Shown one piece after another: positions 1 through 9,465 of a stretch of 64,000 nt of DNA. The translations under genes and the position numbers were made by a program. The DNA is from Alphaproteobacteria bacterium (GTDB taxonomy: Bacteria; Myxococcota_A; UBA796; GCA-2862545). Below the pieces are notes generated by a model that was not told where the DNA came from, ran no database searches, and was given only the letters and a program-made list of their open reading frames with translations. The stretch lies in assembly GCA_020632925.1 (NCBI GenBank), contig JACKER010000012.1, forward strand, positions 248,001-312,000, written 5' to 3'. Within the stretch, counting starts at the first letter, position 1; every line of letters begins with the position of its first letter.

Positions 1-1
1 G

Positions 2-811
2 GACGGTGACTGCGTGGGCGCGGACCAGTTCTGCACCATCCGGCCGGTGGTGTTCGACTGGCGCTGCCGGACGGTTCCTCCCCTGGCGTGTGGACGTCCG
101 CTGCTGGTGGACGAGGTGCCGGTCCACGCGGTGACCACGGCTCGGGGCGACTGGTCGACGCCGTTGGGCGAGACGACGGAGGACCCGGAGCTCGCCGAGC
201 GGTGGTTGCGGATCGCCGAGATGGAGCACGCGAGCGTGGCGAGCTTCGCGCGGGCGACGCTCGAGCTGATGGCGCTGGGCGCCCCGCCCGACCTGCTGGT
301 GGAGACCCAGCGGGCCGCCGTGGACGAGGTGGAGCACGCGCGGCTCGCGTGGGGACTCGCCCGGCGCTACGGCGCACCCGAGTGCGGTCCGGGTCCGCTG
401 CCGCTCGACGGCGCGGCTCCGCGCCGCGACCGGGACGCGATCGTGCGAGGGCTGGTGTGGGAGGCCTGCGTGGGGGAGACGGTGGCGGCCGCAGAGCTCC
501 GAGAGGGCGCGCGGCTGGCCGCCGACCCGGCGCTCGCGGCGACGCTGCGCCGGATCGCGGACGACGAGGAGCGGCACGCCGCGCTGGGCTGGCGCACGCT
601 CGCCTGGCTGCTGCGCGATGCCACGACGCAGGAGCTGGCGGCGGTGGAGCGAGAGCTCGAGGCCGCCGTGGGCGAGCTCCTCGCGGGTCCCCCGGAGACC
701 CTGCACCGTCCGGAGCACGGCTTCGTCGGGGGTGTGGCACGCGACCGGCTGCGGGCGCGGGTGGTCGAACGGGTCGTGCGCGCCGGCTGGCGTGCGATCG
801 CGAAGACGTAG
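2..811 (+). CDS. Ferritin-like domain protein, 5' truncated by window edge
   Basis: The frame is open from base 2 with no credible start, so the N-terminus lies outside the window. About 270 residues are visible. The first part is Cys-containing (DGDCVGADQFC); the rest is a helical ferritin-like fold. Metal-ligand-like motifs are EMEHASVASF and DEVEHARLAW in the first helix pair, and WEACVGETVAA and DDEERHAALGW in the second. The EExxH-type spacing suggests a di-iron or rubrerythrin-like site. Family members of this kind are common in myxobacteria and their substrate is unknown. It converges with the lipoprotein gene downstream, with one base between the stops. Confidence 0.75.
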   Translation, partial: DGDCVGADQFCTIRPVVFDWRCRTVPPLACGRPLLVDEVPVHAVTTARGDWSTPLGETTEDPELAERWLRIAEMEHASVASFARATLELMALGAPPDLLVETQRAAVDEVEHARLAWGLARRYGAPECGPGPLPLDGAAPRRDRDAIVRGLVWEACVGETVAAAELREGARLAADPALAATLRRIADDEERHAALGWRTLAWLLRDATTQELAAVERELEAAVGELLAGPPETLHRPEHGFVGGVARDRLRARVVERVVRAGWRAIAKT

Positions 812-812
812 G

Positions 813-3800
813 CTACGGCAGGAGCGTCTGCAGCCAGCTCTCCGGCGACGCCCACAAGGTCTGCGTCGCGCAGGGATCGCCGGGCGCCACGTCCACCGTC
901 GTCAGCCCGGTGCGCGCCGTCGCGTCGGCGGTGAGCGTGGCGTGGAGCTCCACGGGTTCGCCGGCGGGGCGGTCCACGCTCGCCAGGTCGAGCCAGGTCA
1001 GCACGACCCCGTCCACCGTGAGCCCGCCGACGAAGGGAACGACCGCGTGCCCCATGTCCGGCGGCACCAGCGGGTCGGTCACGAGCTCGTCGACCACGAC
1101 CTCGCCGTCGGACGTGTCGCAGGTCGCCCGGTCCACGATCGCGGCGCGCGCCAGCAGGTCGCGAGGGAAGGGGAGCTCCTGCACGTCGTCCGGCAGCCCA
1201 CCGGCCGAGGGCTCGAGGCTGCGGCACTGCTTGAGCACCAGCCGCTCCCCGAGGGTGTGGCCGTCGGCGTAGAGCGGCCAGTCGCCGGAGACCTTGCGGA
1301 ACTCGAGGTCGAGCGTCATCACCGAGCGCGCCTGCTCCGGCGCCAGCCGGGCGTCCTCGACCGCCAGCCAGCCATCGAGCACGGGCAGCACCATGTCCGC
1401 GAGCTCGTTCAGCTCGGCGTCGGTGAGCACGTCGCGGTCCGGGGACTCGGTCGAGCGCTGGAGCCGTCGGACCTCGCGCGTCCCGTCCGTCTCCACCGCC
1501 ACCAGCGCCACGTCCGGCAGCACGAGCTCGCAGGCGTCCACCGGCGGGTTGGTCACGCTGATCGCGCCCACCTGGCTGTTCACCGTGATCTCGGCCCCGC
1601 CGTCGGGCAGCAGCGCCGCGTGGATCACGCCGTTCGCGAGCTCGGCCTCGTCCTGGAAGTTCGGGTGGACGGTCACGCCCATGTCGCCGGCGAGGTGGTC
1701 GATCCCGACGCCGTGGCGCTCCTCGAAGGCCTCGGCGCCCCAGTAGCTCGCCCAGGTGGCTCGGATCGCCTCGTCGAACGTGCGCTTCCCGTACCCCTCC
1801 ACGTACCCGGTGTTCGAGTCGTAGAGCCCGGCACCCACGAAGCCCTCGGCGTCCTCCACGTTCGACGAGGACCGGAAGCGCAGGCCCTGCTCGGGCGCCA
1901 TGTCCGCGAAGGCCGCCGCGACCGCCGGCAGCAGCTCGTCGGCCACGGCCGTCGGCATCGGCGTGCTCTCGACGAGGCCCTTCAAGCCCTCGGCGCGCGC
2001 GAGGTCGCCGAGCGGATCGCCCGCCGGGTGGTCGGCCAGGAACAGGTCGGCGGCGGTGGCGTCGATCGCCGAGGCGTAGCGCTCGTCGTACGCCGCGCGA
2101 CCCTCGAGGACCAGGAAGCGCAGCTGCTCGTCGCCGGGGCGGGCGAACGCGGGCGAGGCGAGCACGGCCTCGATCGTCGGCCGCAGCGCGTCGAGGTGGT
2201 GGTGGTAGCCCCGCACCGTCAGACCCAGCGGGTGGTCCGGGGTCACGACGCCCGGCGTGTCCAGGAGCGCGACGAAGCCGGCGGACTTCCCGCCGAGCTC
2301 GAGCCGACGGTCCGGCATCTGTTCGAAGGGCACCGACGACAGGTCGACCGTCCAGGGCACGCTGTCGACGTCGAGCGTGCCGAGCTCGGGCACCACGGGC
2401 CGCTGCAGCGCGAGCCAGGTCGCCCACTCGGCGTCGTCGAGCTGGCGGAACTCGAAGCCGTCCGGCTCGGTCGCGCGGATCACGACGGGCACCTTCGTCC
2501 GCTTCCAGCTGTCCCACTGCGGGTCGTCGGAGAGCCCGGCGACGTGGAGGTTCGGGATCCCACGGCTCTCGGCGAGCAGCGCCACGTGCGCGAGCGGCGT
2601 CTGCGGCACGGTCGTGATCAGCGCGGCGCAGGGTGGGAGGTAGTCCGGGATCTCGTCCAGCACGAGGACGTCGGTGGGGAGCGCGTCCTCGAGCCCGTCC
2701 TCGCCCGCCCGGACCACCCGCACGCGCCCGGCGACGGTGCCCGGCCGGTACACCTCGACCGTCCCCGGCTCGGAGAGCTCGTCGTAGCGCAGCAGGCGGT
2801 CGTGCCACGCGAGCCCCTCCGCCTCCATGCGCTGGGCGAGCGCCTCCTGCTCCGGCGAGCGGATCAGCCAGCGGAGGTCCTCCGCGATGGCGGGCGCCAG
2901 CGCCGGGATCAGCGTGCGGAACGCGGCGTCCACGTCCTCGAAGCTCGGGACGTCGGAGTGCTCGAGCTCCCAGGCCCAGCGCTCGGGCAGGTTCCCGCTG
3001 GCCGGGGCGTGGACCAGCGTGCCCGCGAGGATGCGGCGCGGCGGCGTGAGCGCGAGCTGGTAGTAGCGGTCGGAGGTGAGCCGGCCGGTCGAGGTCCACC
3101 GCAGGAAGTTCGGCGGGAACAAGGACTCCGGCGGCACGGCGCGCGCCCAGGCGTAGATCTCCGCGATGGTGGCGAAGTCCCCCGGGTACGGCTGGAACAG
3201 GTCCTCGCCCTCGACGGGCTGCCCGTTCAGCATGCGGAACAGGTACCACTCGTCGTGCAGCGCATAGAACCGGTTGTCGAGGAAGCGCACGTCGAGCGCG
3301 TCGGTGTCGGGGAAACCCGTGATGTCGAGCTTCACCACCGACAACCCGCCGGGGCGTCCGGAGGCCATCGCCTCGAAGCCCGCGACCGTGCCGAGGCAGG
3401 GGACGGTGTGGTCGTCGAACCCGGCCAGCGGCTGCAGGCATGGATCGGGCGGAGGCGCCTCGTTGGGTGCGCCGGGAGACGGCGTCATCGGCCGGAACAG
3501 GTCCGCGCCGTCGCCGTAGCGGCCCCAGGCGAGATCGGGGTCGAGCGGGGGGACCTCGACCACGTCGCGCACCCCGGGCCCCACCAGCCGCAGCGTGTCG
3601 CCTTCGCGCGAGATCGAGAAGGGCAGGTGCAGCTCGCCTGCCTCGACGTCCCCGTCCGCGATCAGCACCAGGTGCTCGCCGGGCGCCACCGTCCGCGTGG
3701 GCAGGGCGAAGGGCTCGCTCGCGTCGTCCGCGAGGGTGAAGCCCGCCAACGACACCGCGGCGGCGCCCGCGTTGTACAGCTCGAGCCAGTCGTCGTGCTC

Positions 3801-3950
3801 GGGGCACTCGCCGCCGTCCGGATCGACCCACCCGGTCGCGTTGGCCGACACCACCTCGTTGATCACGAGGTCGGGTCCCGGGTCGGGCGGGGTCGGGCGA
3901 CGGCAGGCCACGAGGGCCGCCAGCGCTCCCCACGTCAGCCCGATCGACAT
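813..3950 (-). CDS. Lipoprotein with lamin-tail domain and PEP-synthase/dikinase-like domains
   Basis: The product is 1045 residues. The chosen ATG gives a signal ending in the lipobox LVAC, with AGGAGG 7 nt upstream; a longer start 24 nt upstream would spoil the signal. Order: lipobox, a lamin-tail (LTD) beta domain (INEVVSANATG, WLELYNAG), a region of unknown fold, a segment resembling the swivelling PEP-utilising domain (PLAHVALLAESRGIPNLHV), then an ATP/pyruvate-binding-like domain (GGKSAGFVALL; RSSSNVEDAEGFVGAGLYDS). The RSSSNVED-type motif is typical of PEP synthase and glucan water dikinase ATP-grasp domains, which are cytoplasmic, so its presence on an exported lipoprotein is odd. No reaction can be assigned; it may be a non-catalytic relative. 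Confidence 0.75.
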   Translation of the reverse strand: MSIGLTWGALAALVACRRPTPPDPGPDLVINEVVSANATGWVDPDGGECPEHDDWLELYNAGAAAVSLAGFTLADDASEPFALPTRTVAPGEHLVLIADGDVEAGELHLPFSISREGDTLRLVGPGVRDVVEVPPLDPDLAWGRYGDGADLFRPMTPSPGAPNEAPPPDPCLQPLAGFDDHTVPCLGTVAGFEAMASGRPGGLSVVKLDITGFPDTDALDVRFLDNRFYALHDEWYLFRMLNGQPVEGEDLFQPYPGDFATIAEIYAWARAVPPESLFPPNFLRWTSTGRLTSDRYYQLALTPPRRILAGTLVHAPASGNLPERWAWELEHSDVPSFEDVDAAFRTLIPALAPAIAEDLRWLIRSPEQEALAQRMEAEGLAWHDRLLRYDELSEPGTVEVYRPGTVAGRVRVVRAGEDGLEDALPTDVLVLDEIPDYLPPCAALITTVPQTPLAHVALLAESRGIPNLHVAGLSDDPQWDSWKRTKVPVVIRATEPDGFEFRQLDDAEWATWLALQRPVVPELGTLDVDSVPWTVDLSSVPFEQMPDRRLELGGKSAGFVALLDTPGVVTPDHPLGLTVRGYHHHLDALRPTIEAVLASPAFARPGDEQLRFLVLEGRAAYDERYASAIDATAADLFLADHPAGDPLGDLARAEGLKGLVESTPMPTAVADELLPAVAAAFADMAPEQGLRFRSSSNVEDAEGFVGAGLYDSNTGYVEGYGKRTFDEAIRATWASYWGAEAFEERHGVGIDHLAGDMGVTVHPNFQDEAELANGVIHAALLPDGGAEITVNSQVGAISVTNPPVDACELVLPDVALVAVETDGTREVRRLQRSTESPDRDVLTDAELNELADMVLPVLDGWLAVEDARLAPEQARSVMTLDLEFRKVSGDWPLYADGHTLGERLVLKQCRSLEPSAGGLPDDVQELPFPRDLLARAAIVDRATCDTSDGEVVVDELVTDPLVPPDMGHAVVPFVGGLTVDGVVLTWLDLASVDRPAGEPVELHATLTADATARTGLTTVDVAPGDPCATQTLWASPESWLQTLLP

Positions 3951-3978
3951 GTCCCAGCCTCCTGCCGGCCCCACCGGT

Positions 3979-3984
3979 AACTTA
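3979..3984 (-). promoter_or_regulatory. Candidate -10 box of the lamin-tail lipoprotein gene
   Basis: On the minus strand TAAGTT lies 28 nt before the ATG, followed by an AGGAGG ribosome site. No convincing -35 was seen. Confidence 0.35.
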
Positions 3985-4035
3985 GGTCACCGCCGGGAAA
4001 CCCACAACCGCGTTCCCTCCTTCGTCGGTTTGGGA

Positions 4036-4041
4036 TACCAT
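4036..4041 (+). promoter_or_regulatory. Candidate -10 box of cpaB
   Basis: TACCAT lies in a GGGATACCAT context 43 nt before the cpaB ATG and fits the TANNNT pattern seen before many genes here. Confidence 0.3.
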
Positions 4042-4084
4042 CAGGCGTTCTCGCAGGGCGTGCCGCTCTGTTCGGGGGTGTCGG

Positions 4085-5017
4085 ATGGCTCGTGAAGGAG
4101 GCGGCGGACCGCTCCGCGCCCTCATCTTCCTCGCGCTGGCGATCGGTGCCGGCTCGTTCTCGCTGGTCATGCTCTACAAGCTGATCACGAGCTACCAGAT
4201 GAAGATCGACGAGGCGAAGCGGCCCGAGGACACGGTCATGGTGATCGTGGCGGCCCGCGACCTGTACCAGGGCGTGACGATCACGGAGGAGGATCTGTAC
4301 GCGGTGCAGATCCCGCCGAAGTTCCTGCCCGAGGGCGTGTTCCTCTCGCCGGAGCACGTGGTGGGCCGGATCCCGCGCGAGCGGATCCTGGCGAACGAGT
4401 TCGTCCGCGCCGACCGCCTGGCGGATCCGGAGTCGGGCGTCGGGCTGAACGCGATCATCCCGCGAGGCATGCGGGCGATCTCGATCAACATCACGGACGG
4501 CGCGGCGCTGTCGGGCTTCCTGAATCCCGGCAACTACGTCGACGTGCTCGTCACCATCAAGCCCGACGCGGGCGGTGGCGAGGACCAGAAGAACCGTTCG
4601 AAGGAGCAGAAGGTCACCGAGACCAAGACGATCCTCCAGGCGGTCTTCGTGCTCGGCGTCAACTCCCGCATGAAGCAGGAGTCCTCGGAGGACGCCGAGA
4701 AGAAGCGCGGCAAGAACAAGCCGTCGGTCACCCTGCTGGTGACGGCGGACCAGGCCGAGCAGATCGCGCACGCCGAGAACCTCGGCGAGATCGTGCTCAC
4801 CCTGCGCAACGACCTCGACTACAACTACATGGAGCTCGAGGGCGTCGACGTGAGCGACCTCCGCTCCAAGCTGGTCGTGAAGAAGGAGGTCCGTCCGACC
4901 CGCACGGTGAAGGCGGCCCCGGCGGCGCCGAAGAAGCAGTGCCGCGAGGTCTCCATGATCATGGGCGGCGAGAAGCGCGTCATCCTGGTCGACGAGAACG
5001 GCATCCCCTGCGACTGA
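4085..5017 (+). CDS. cpaB: Flp pilus assembly protein CpaB/RcpC (SAF domain)
   Basis: The product is 310 residues with one N-terminal membrane helix (LRALIFLALAIGAGSF). A SAF-like domain follows at about residues 50-115 (VAARDLYQGVTITEEDLYAVQIP, RIPRERILANEFVRADRL), then the RcpC/CpaB region (GMRAISINITDGAALSGFLNPGNYVDVLVT), which in the family binds the outer-membrane secretin of Flp/Tad pili. The C-terminus ends in a Lys/Pro/Ala linker with a short Cys-containing tail. It stands alone: no secretin, prepilin or CpaF lies beside it, so its partners must be encoded elsewhere. A strong hairpin terminator follows. Confidence 0.88.
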   Translation: MAREGGGGPLRALIFLALAIGAGSFSLVMLYKLITSYQMKIDEAKRPEDTVMVIVAARDLYQGVTITEEDLYAVQIPPKFLPEGVFLSPEHVVGRIPRERILANEFVRADRLADPESGVGLNAIIPRGMRAISINITDGAALSGFLNPGNYVDVLVTIKPDAGGGEDQKNRSKEQKVTETKTILQAVFVLGVNSRMKQESSEDAEKKRGKNKPSVTLLVTADQAEQIAHAENLGEIVLTLRNDLDYNYMELEGVDVSDLRSKLVVKKEVRPTRTVKAAPAAPKKQCREVSMIMGGEKRVILVDENGIPCD

Positions 5018-5041
5018 CCGTCCTTCTCGCACGCTGAACGC

Positions 5042-5070
5042 ACGCCCCCGCCGGTCTCCGTCGGGGGCGT
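5042..5070. terminator. Hairpin between convergent genes, probably bidirectional
   Basis: ACGCCCCCG (5042-5050) pairs perfectly with CGGGGGCGT (5062-5070) across an 11-nt loop. A T-rich tail (cgtgttgttgg) follows on the plus strand. It lies 24 nt after cpaB and 13 nt before the stop of the convergent gene. Confidence 0.7.
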
Positions 5071-5083
5071 CGTGTTGTTGGAC

Positions 5084-5983
5084 CTAGAGTCCGACCCAGC
5101 CGAGCGTCCCGGTCCACCAGCCCGCCAGGTAGGCGAGGGCGACGGTGGCGAGCGCGGCGAGGGCGCGGACGGTGCGCTGGCGCCACGGAGCGCTGCGCAG
5201 CCGGTGCAGCGCGGGGAGGGCGAGGGCGTGGACGGCGACGGCACCCGCGAGCGCCCACGGCACCGCGTCGGCCGAGCCCGCCTCCCAGGCCGCGCCGATG
5301 ACCGCCGCTCCCACGAAGCCCAGCACGAGCGGCCACAGCCCCCTCGGCTGCGCCAGGTCGCGCCAGGCGCCGACGTAGGGTGCGGTGACCGCCAGGAACA
5401 GCCCGGCCACCACCCCGCTCGCCATGGCCCAGCGCCACCGGCGACGCTCGAGGCGCACGGCCGCGGCGATCTCCGGCGCCGTCGCGAGGGCCTCCTCGTC
5501 GCGACCCAGGACCGCGAGCGCCTCGGCCCGCACCTGCTCGAGGCGGAGGCGGAGCGCGATCTCCTCGTCCGGGAGCGGATCGGCGCCGTCCACCAGGTCC
5601 AGCGCGCGCTCGGCGTCGCCGTCCTCCAGGGCACGGTACGCGAGCCAGGCGCTCGCCTCGGCCCTCGTGACGGGCGAGGTCCCGTGGGCGGCGCGCACGG
5701 CCTCCACGCGGTCCACGTCGCCGTCCCCCGGGGTGCGACGGACCGCCTCCAGCGCACCCCAGCCGGCGAGCCCACCGTCGGTGTCCCGCCGTCGCGAGAG
5801 CCAGTCCAGCCGCTCCTGGCAGGGCTCCGCGCGTGCAGCGTCCGGCCAGCGTGTCCGCAGCTCGTCGCAGGCGGTCGCCACCTCCTCCCAGCGGCCCTGC
5901 AGCTCGGCCTCACGGACGCGCGCGTAGGCCTCGTCGGGGTCCGACGGCTCCGCCAGGGCGGTCAGGGCGAGCACCGTCCACAT
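5084..5983 (-). CDS. Membrane protein with TPR-like N-terminal region, unknown function
   Basis: The product is 299 residues. The start MWTVLALTALAEP looks like a cleavable signal. The N-terminal half is alpha-helical and TPR-like (DPDEAYARVREAELQGRWEE, ASAWLAYRALEDGDAERALD). The second half has about four to five hydrophobic helices (MASGVVAGLFLAVTAPYVG, WPLVLGFVGAAVIGAAW, ALAGAVAVHALALPALH, LAALATVALAYLAGWW). The start is supported by a TACCAT box exactly 6 nt upstream, which would give a leaderless message. I do not recognise a named family. Confidence 0.7.
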   Translation of the reverse strand: MWTVLALTALAEPSDPDEAYARVREAELQGRWEEVATACDELRTRWPDAARAEPCQERLDWLSRRRDTDGGLAGWGALEAVRRTPGDGDVDRVEAVRAAHGTSPVTRAEASAWLAYRALEDGDAERALDLVDGADPLPDEEIALRLRLEQVRAEALAVLGRDEEALATAPEIAAAVRLERRRWRWAMASGVVAGLFLAVTAPYVGAWRDLAQPRGLWPLVLGFVGAAVIGAAWEAGSADAVPWALAGAVAVHALALPALHRLRSAPWRQRTVRALAALATVALAYLAGWWTGTLGWVGL

Positions 5984-5989
5984 GGGCGG

Positions 5990-5995
5990 ATGGTA
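5990..5995 (-). promoter_or_regulatory. Candidate leaderless -10 box (TACCAT)
   Basis: TACCAT is followed by six bases and then the ATG of the membrane protein gene, the same spacing seen at five other genes in the window. Confidence 0.45.
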
Positions 5996-6005
5996 CGCGC
6001 ATCCG

Positions 6006-7373
6006 TCAGAAGGTGTACTCGTGGGCGGTGACGAACACCCCGTCCTCGATCACCCACACCGCGATCGGGCCGCGGATCGCGCGGCTGTCGGGGGCGAAGT
6101 CCAGCGGGCTCGAGGCGCCGTCGAGGTCCACCGGGCTCGCCTTGCCGAAGGCGTCCTCCAGGGCGTCCCATCCCGCTGGACCGAGCTGGACGGGCGTGCC
6201 GAAGGAGAGGTTCCCGAGGCCCGCGTTCACGCCCGCCGTGGTGAGCGCACCGTCCCGCATGCCGGCCCACATCATGGCGGAGAACGCGGTCCAAGCGGAG
6301 TCGTAGGCCTGGCCCGCGAAGCTCGCGGACTCGGGGTCGACCCCTCCGTAGGCGGAGGCGAAGGAGGCGCGGAACACGTCGGCCACCGCGCCCTTGCGGG
6401 TCGCCGAGCGGACGCCCCGGACGTTGGGGAACAGCGGTGCGGCAGCGGCGGCCTCGGTGAGCAGCTGCTGCCGGTAGGCGGCCGGACCGAGGTAGAGCGT
6501 CAGCCCGGCGTACTCCTCGATCGCCTCGGCCGCGAGCAGGACGTCGACGTAGTCGGAGGGGTTCTCGGACAGCACGATCACCGCGTCGGCGTTCGCGTAG
6601 GCCGCCTCCACCACCCGCGCGTCGCGCTCGGTGTCCGACGACCACGACAGCAGCTCACCGGTGAAGGAGGCGCCCTCGAGCTCGACGAGCAGCTGGTTCG
6701 CGAGATCGGTCGGCGCCGTGTCCTCGGCGTGGACGATGACGGCCTTCGCGAGCCCCTCGTCGAGCATGTCGCGCACGATGGACTGCGACAGGTCGGCGTC
6801 CGACGGCACGGTCCGCCACACGGGGCTGCCCTCGAGCGTGCCCAGCGAGATCGCGGAGGCGCCGGGGGACACGACCACCACGTCCTCCCCGGCGGTGGCG
6901 AAGGCCTCGGCGTCGGTGCTCTGGACCGGGCCCAGCACGGCGGGCGTGCCGGCGCCGGACGCCAGGAACGAGGCGGCTTCGGCGACCGCCGCGTCGCGCT
7001 CCTCACCCGTCGTGCCCGCCGGGTCGCACTCCAGGAGCACGATCGGCCGGCCGTCGACGCCGCCGAGGTCGTTCACCTGGTCCACCGCGAGGCGCATCGC
7101 GTCCCGCTCGATCGGGAAGAGCGCGCTGTCCACGACCGATCCGACGGGGAGCGCGCGACGCCAGGCGTCGCGGTCGTCGAACACCCCCTCGGGCCAGGTG
7201 CTGCCGCAGCTCGCGGTCGGCTCGAGGACCTCGCAGGCGCCGGCGTCGCCGCAGCGGTGCCCCCACCCGAAGGCGTCGACGCACTGCTCGTCGGACGTGC
7301 ACTCCTCGGGGGCGACGATGCCGCAGCCCCCCACCAGCAGACCGATCCACGCGAGACGGGACGTGCGCGCCAT
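6006..7373 (-). CDS. Periplasmic ligand-binding lipoprotein (branched-chain amino acid type)
   Basis: The product is 455 residues. It starts MARTSRLAWIGLLVGGCG, so the mature protein is probably a lipoprotein at the Cys of VGGC. A short Cys-rich segment follows (EECTSDEQCVDAFGWGHRC), then a type I periplasmic binding fold (MRLAVDQVNDLGGVDGRPIVL, PAVLGPVQSTDAEAF, VVSPGASAIS, GQAYDSAWTAFSAMM) of the LivJ/Peripla_BP_6 group. No ABC permease is adjacent. It is the last gene of a four-gene operon headed by a Ser/Thr kinase, and its ATG shares one base with the stop of the gene before it (TGATG). A sensory or stress-related role rather than uptake is possible, by inference from context. Confidence 0.8.
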   Translation of the reverse strand: MARTSRLAWIGLLVGGCGIVAPEECTSDEQCVDAFGWGHRCGDAGACEVLEPTASCGSTWPEGVFDDRDAWRRALPVGSVVDSALFPIERDAMRLAVDQVNDLGGVDGRPIVLLECDPAGTTGEERDAAVAEAASFLASGAGTPAVLGPVQSTDAEAFATAGEDVVVVSPGASAISLGTLEGSPVWRTVPSDADLSQSIVRDMLDEGLAKAVIVHAEDTAPTDLANQLLVELEGASFTGELLSWSSDTERDARVVEAAYANADAVIVLSENPSDYVDVLLAAEAIEEYAGLTLYLGPAAYRQQLLTEAAAAAPLFPNVRGVRSATRKGAVADVFRASFASAYGGVDPESASFAGQAYDSAWTAFSAMMWAGMRDGALTTAGVNAGLGNLSFGTPVQLGPAGWDALEDAFGKASPVDLDGASSPLDFAPDSRAIRGPIAVWVIEDGVFVTAHEYTF

Positions 7374-8160
7374 CACCACTGCCCTCCGATCGACACGCCG
7401 TTGGGCGCCATCGCCACCGAGACCGTCCGCTCGCCCTTCGGCGACACCGCGAGCACCACGGCCCCGGTCCCGAGCGCCGCGCCGACACCCACCACCCCGA
7501 GACCCACGCCGAACATCAGGCGGTCCCCGCGCAGCGCGCTCGCGGTGTCCGCGTCGCAGAGCGAGGTCCCGTCGAGCGAGACGCAGCCGAGCTGGGCCGT
7601 GTCGGTCGCGTCGCCCCGCGCCACCGCGGACAGCACGGTGCCCCCCGTGACGGCGCCAGCGCCACCCACGGCGAGGCCCGCCACCGCCAACCCGCGGTAC
7701 GACCGCTTCTGGCGCGGCTCCTCGGGGACGGGCTCCGGTGCCGGAGCGGGCGCGGGGAGCGGGGCAGGCGCCGGCGCCACCGCCACGGGTGCCGGTGCGG
7801 GTGCGGGTGCGGGCTCCCCCAGGGTGGCCACGACGAGCTTCAGCTCCTGGATCCGGGTCTCGGCGAAGGCGCGCTCGTCCTCCGACGGCGCGACCGCGAG
7901 GTACTCCTGCCAGGCCTTCAGCGCGGAGCGGGGCTGTCCGCCTTCCTCCCACGCCTTCGCGATGTTGTGGAGGATCTCGGTGTGGCCGGTCAGGTCGTAG
8001 CTGCGCCGCCAGAGCTTGATCGCGGTCTCGTACTCGCCGCGCTCGTAGTAGTGCACGCCCTGCTCGTACAGGGCGCGGGCCTCGGCGACCTCGGTCTCGG
8101 TCGGGGCGTCGGCGGCGTGGGCCCGGGGCGCGGCCGCCAGCATCAGCATCACGGTGAGCA

Positions 8161-8161
<1 letters not shown>
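7373..8161 (-). CDS. Exported TPR protein with Ala-Pro linker and C-terminal hydrophobic segments
   Basis: The product is 262 residues. A signal peptide (MLTVMLMLAAAPRAHAADA) precedes two to three TPR-like helix pairs (EARALYEQGVHYYERGEYETAIKLW, HNIAKAWEEGGQPRSALKAWQEYL). A low-complexity Ala-Pro linker of about 35 residues follows, then two hydrophobic segments (GLAVAGLAVGGAGAVTGGTVL; LMFGVGLGVVGVGAALGTGAVVLAV). This layout is common in myxobacterial operons with kinases. The start ATG shares one base with the upstream stop (TGATG), so translation is probably coupled. Confidence 0.75.

Positions 8162-9464
<1,303 letters not shown>

Positions 9465-9465
<1 letters not shown>

Noticed and set aside
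367..3933. Long minus-strand open frame of 1188 codons
   Set aside because: It is an Arg/Gly/Pro-rich shadow of the lamin-tail lipoprotein frame, with no domain or signal; very high GC makes such frames common across the window.
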